The notes under the pieces are model-generated. The model searched no databases. It was not told the origin of the DNA and was given only the letters and a program-made list of their open reading frames with translations. From Prevotellaceae bacterium (GTDB lineage Bacteria; Bacteroidota; Bacteroidia; Bacteroidales; UBA932): DNA of 7,751 nt. The stretch's first letter is position 1. Each line of letters starts with the position of its first letter. The stretch is from NCBI GenBank assembly GCA_031259805.1, contig JAIRKX010000153.1, positions 1 to 7,751 on the forward strand. Direction: 5' to 3'. The position numbers and the translations under genes are program-made. This document shows, in pieces, positions 6,732-7,751 of this stretch.

Positions 6732-7751
6732 TCAGGGTATCACGATTACATCGGCTTGGATAAGGGGAGGTGTCAATTTCCCTGTGCTACATGCTGTTAA
6801 CTGCACAAGGTACAAGCCGGAAGAAAGCGTCGATACATTAATTTGAGGCAACGCCGTCAGGATATTACTACGGGCTTGGCCCTGCAATACTATCACACCG
6901 GTAGCTATTGACCGTATAGTGTATGACAAACAAAAAGTAGAAGTACTACCACTAACAGGCGCAATGTTCAATATACCCGTTGTTACCGGATTGGGGTATA
7001 ATGAATAGGTCGGTAGAACGGTAAAGGTTGTGGAGGCCTCCAGCGCCGGCCAACAACTACTGGAATCACTTAAGGATATGGTATACGTTCCCGTTATCGA
7101 AAATGTTACGATAGCTGATGAACCATATAGTATTTGTGTAGCGCCATCAGGCCCTGTGATAGCCCATCGGTATGGTAGAGGCGAAGTACTGGAGCTAGTA
7201 TAGGCTATAAGAGTATAAGTGCCGCTTGGTCCGGATGTTACTGACGAGGCATTCAATGGATGACTACCCGGATAAATTACCAAATTGGCCGTTGCAGGCG
7301 GCGCTTCGGGTATTGATATTATTTTCTCGTCTACAAAGAAAGGATAGTTTTGTCCGTTAATCGTCATACGCAATGCACACACTATCGTGGCTTCGGTGCA
7401 AGGTTGCTCGTTAGCTGTTGTTTTGTCAAACACGCTGTAAGCGCCATAGCCTATTAAAATACTTGTATTACCCCCACAATCGAAGATTTTCCATTGCAAC
7501 GTCGCCGGGCTGTCGTCGGGAACTCCGGCAAGGGTGTAGGTAGCCGCGCAGACGTCGACAGGAATCGTGTCGAGGCCGACGACGTGAGGGAAGCATACCT
7601 GAAAGGCCTTGGTTAGCGCAAAGCCGTTAACCGTGGCGGTAAGCGTGCCTGCCTGTCCGGTCAAAGAGGACTGGGGCGCCAAGGTTAGCATTACGCTGTT
7701 TCCGGTAGAATAGTACAGTTGAAAAACGTTGTCGGGCGTTACGCTCCACGT
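6732..7751 (-). CDS. T9SS-secreted surface protein with PKD/Ig-like domains, 5' end missing
   Basis: The frame is open from the right edge to a TGA at 6734-6732, giving 339 visible residues. The ATG at 7691 is internal: the 20 codons before it are open and begin TWSVTPD, a normal PKD-like strand. At least two to three beta-rich Ig/PKD-like modules precede the tail. One ends with VNGFALTKAFQV near 7598, a second runs to about 7300, and a third contains YRWAITGPDG and GTYTISLSD and ends near 7015. From about 7013 to 6735 lies a type-A T9SS C-terminal sorting domain, with YPNPV at 6998-6984 and a later SSGLYLVQL. This signal directs export through the outer membrane, after which it is normally removed and the protein anchored. 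It ends in VIVIP without the usual basic last residue. Eight cysteines are visible. Ligand or enzymatic role cannot be told because the N-terminal part is missing. Confidence 0.88.
   Translation of the reverse strand, partial: TWSVTPDNVFQLYYSTGNSVMLTLAPQSSLTGQAGTLTATVNGFALTKAFQVCFPHVVGLDTIPVDVCAATYTLAGVPDDSPATLQWKIFDCGGNTSILIGYGAYSVFDKTTANEQPCTEATIVCALRMTINGQNYPFFVDEKIISIPEAPPATANLVIYPGSHPLNASSVTSGPSGTYTLIAYTSSSTSPLPYRWAITGPDGATQILYGSSAIVTFSITGTYTISLSDSSSCWPALEASTTFTVLPTYSLYPNPVTTGILNIAPVSGSTSTFCLSYTIRSIATGVIVLQGQARSNILTALPQINVSTLSSGLYLVQLTACSTGKLTPPLIQADVIVIP

Noticed and set aside
6628..6846. Plus-strand open frame of 72 codons in the convergent gap
   Set aside because: It runs through the intrinsic terminator and into the sorting-domain gene on the other strand; there is no promoter or recognisable product.
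7691..7691. ATG at 7691 as the true start of the minus-strand gene
   Set aside because: The frame stays open for 20 more codons to the window edge, and those codons read as the continuing PKD-like domain; there is no signal peptide at this ATG.

Overview
The window looks like a piece of a Bacteroidales-type (Bacteroidota) chromosome. Three independent signs support this. Both promoter candidates use the Bacteroidota -7 box TAnnTTTG rather than a sigma-70 -10 box. The rightmost gene ends in a type IX secretion (T9SS) C-terminal sorting domain. The large central protein has the layout of the long alpha-2-macroglobulin-like proteins of this phylum. Genus cannot be fixed from the sequence.

Layout. 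Positions 1-425 hold no confident gene. The stretch is best read as a divergent regulatory region: an exact Bacteroidota promoter points left (236-266), its predicted transcript would begin with a stem-loop (203-228), and an AT-rich spacer leads to a rightward promoter (-7 box 396-403) with an inverted repeat where the -33 element should be. A stop-free frame from 1 to 231 is listed only as a weak candidate. Positions 426-6509 (+) hold one complete 2027-residue gene for an exported alpha-2-macroglobulin-like protein with an intact thioester motif (CIEQ, residues 1480-1483). A heptanucleotide tandem repeat runs through its stop codon, followed by a short GC hairpin. Positions 6732-7751 (-) hold the 3' part of a convergent gene for a T9SS-secreted surface protein with PKD/Ig-like modules; its start lies beyond the right edge. 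A strong intrinsic terminator for it sits at 6641-6679.

How the genes relate. The two genes converge and do not form an operon. The macroglobulin is predicted to act in the periplasm as a covalent protease trap. The other protein is predicted to cross the outer membrane and be anchored at the surface. No pbpC-like partner gene, which often accompanies proteobacterial homologues, is visible. There is no rRNA, tRNA, CRISPR array, insertion sequence or transposase in the window. I do not see clear evidence of a new multi-gene system; the points most worth checking are the leftward structured leader, the putative operator at the macroglobulin promoter, the plug-like insert in the macroglobulin, and the repeat across its stop codon.
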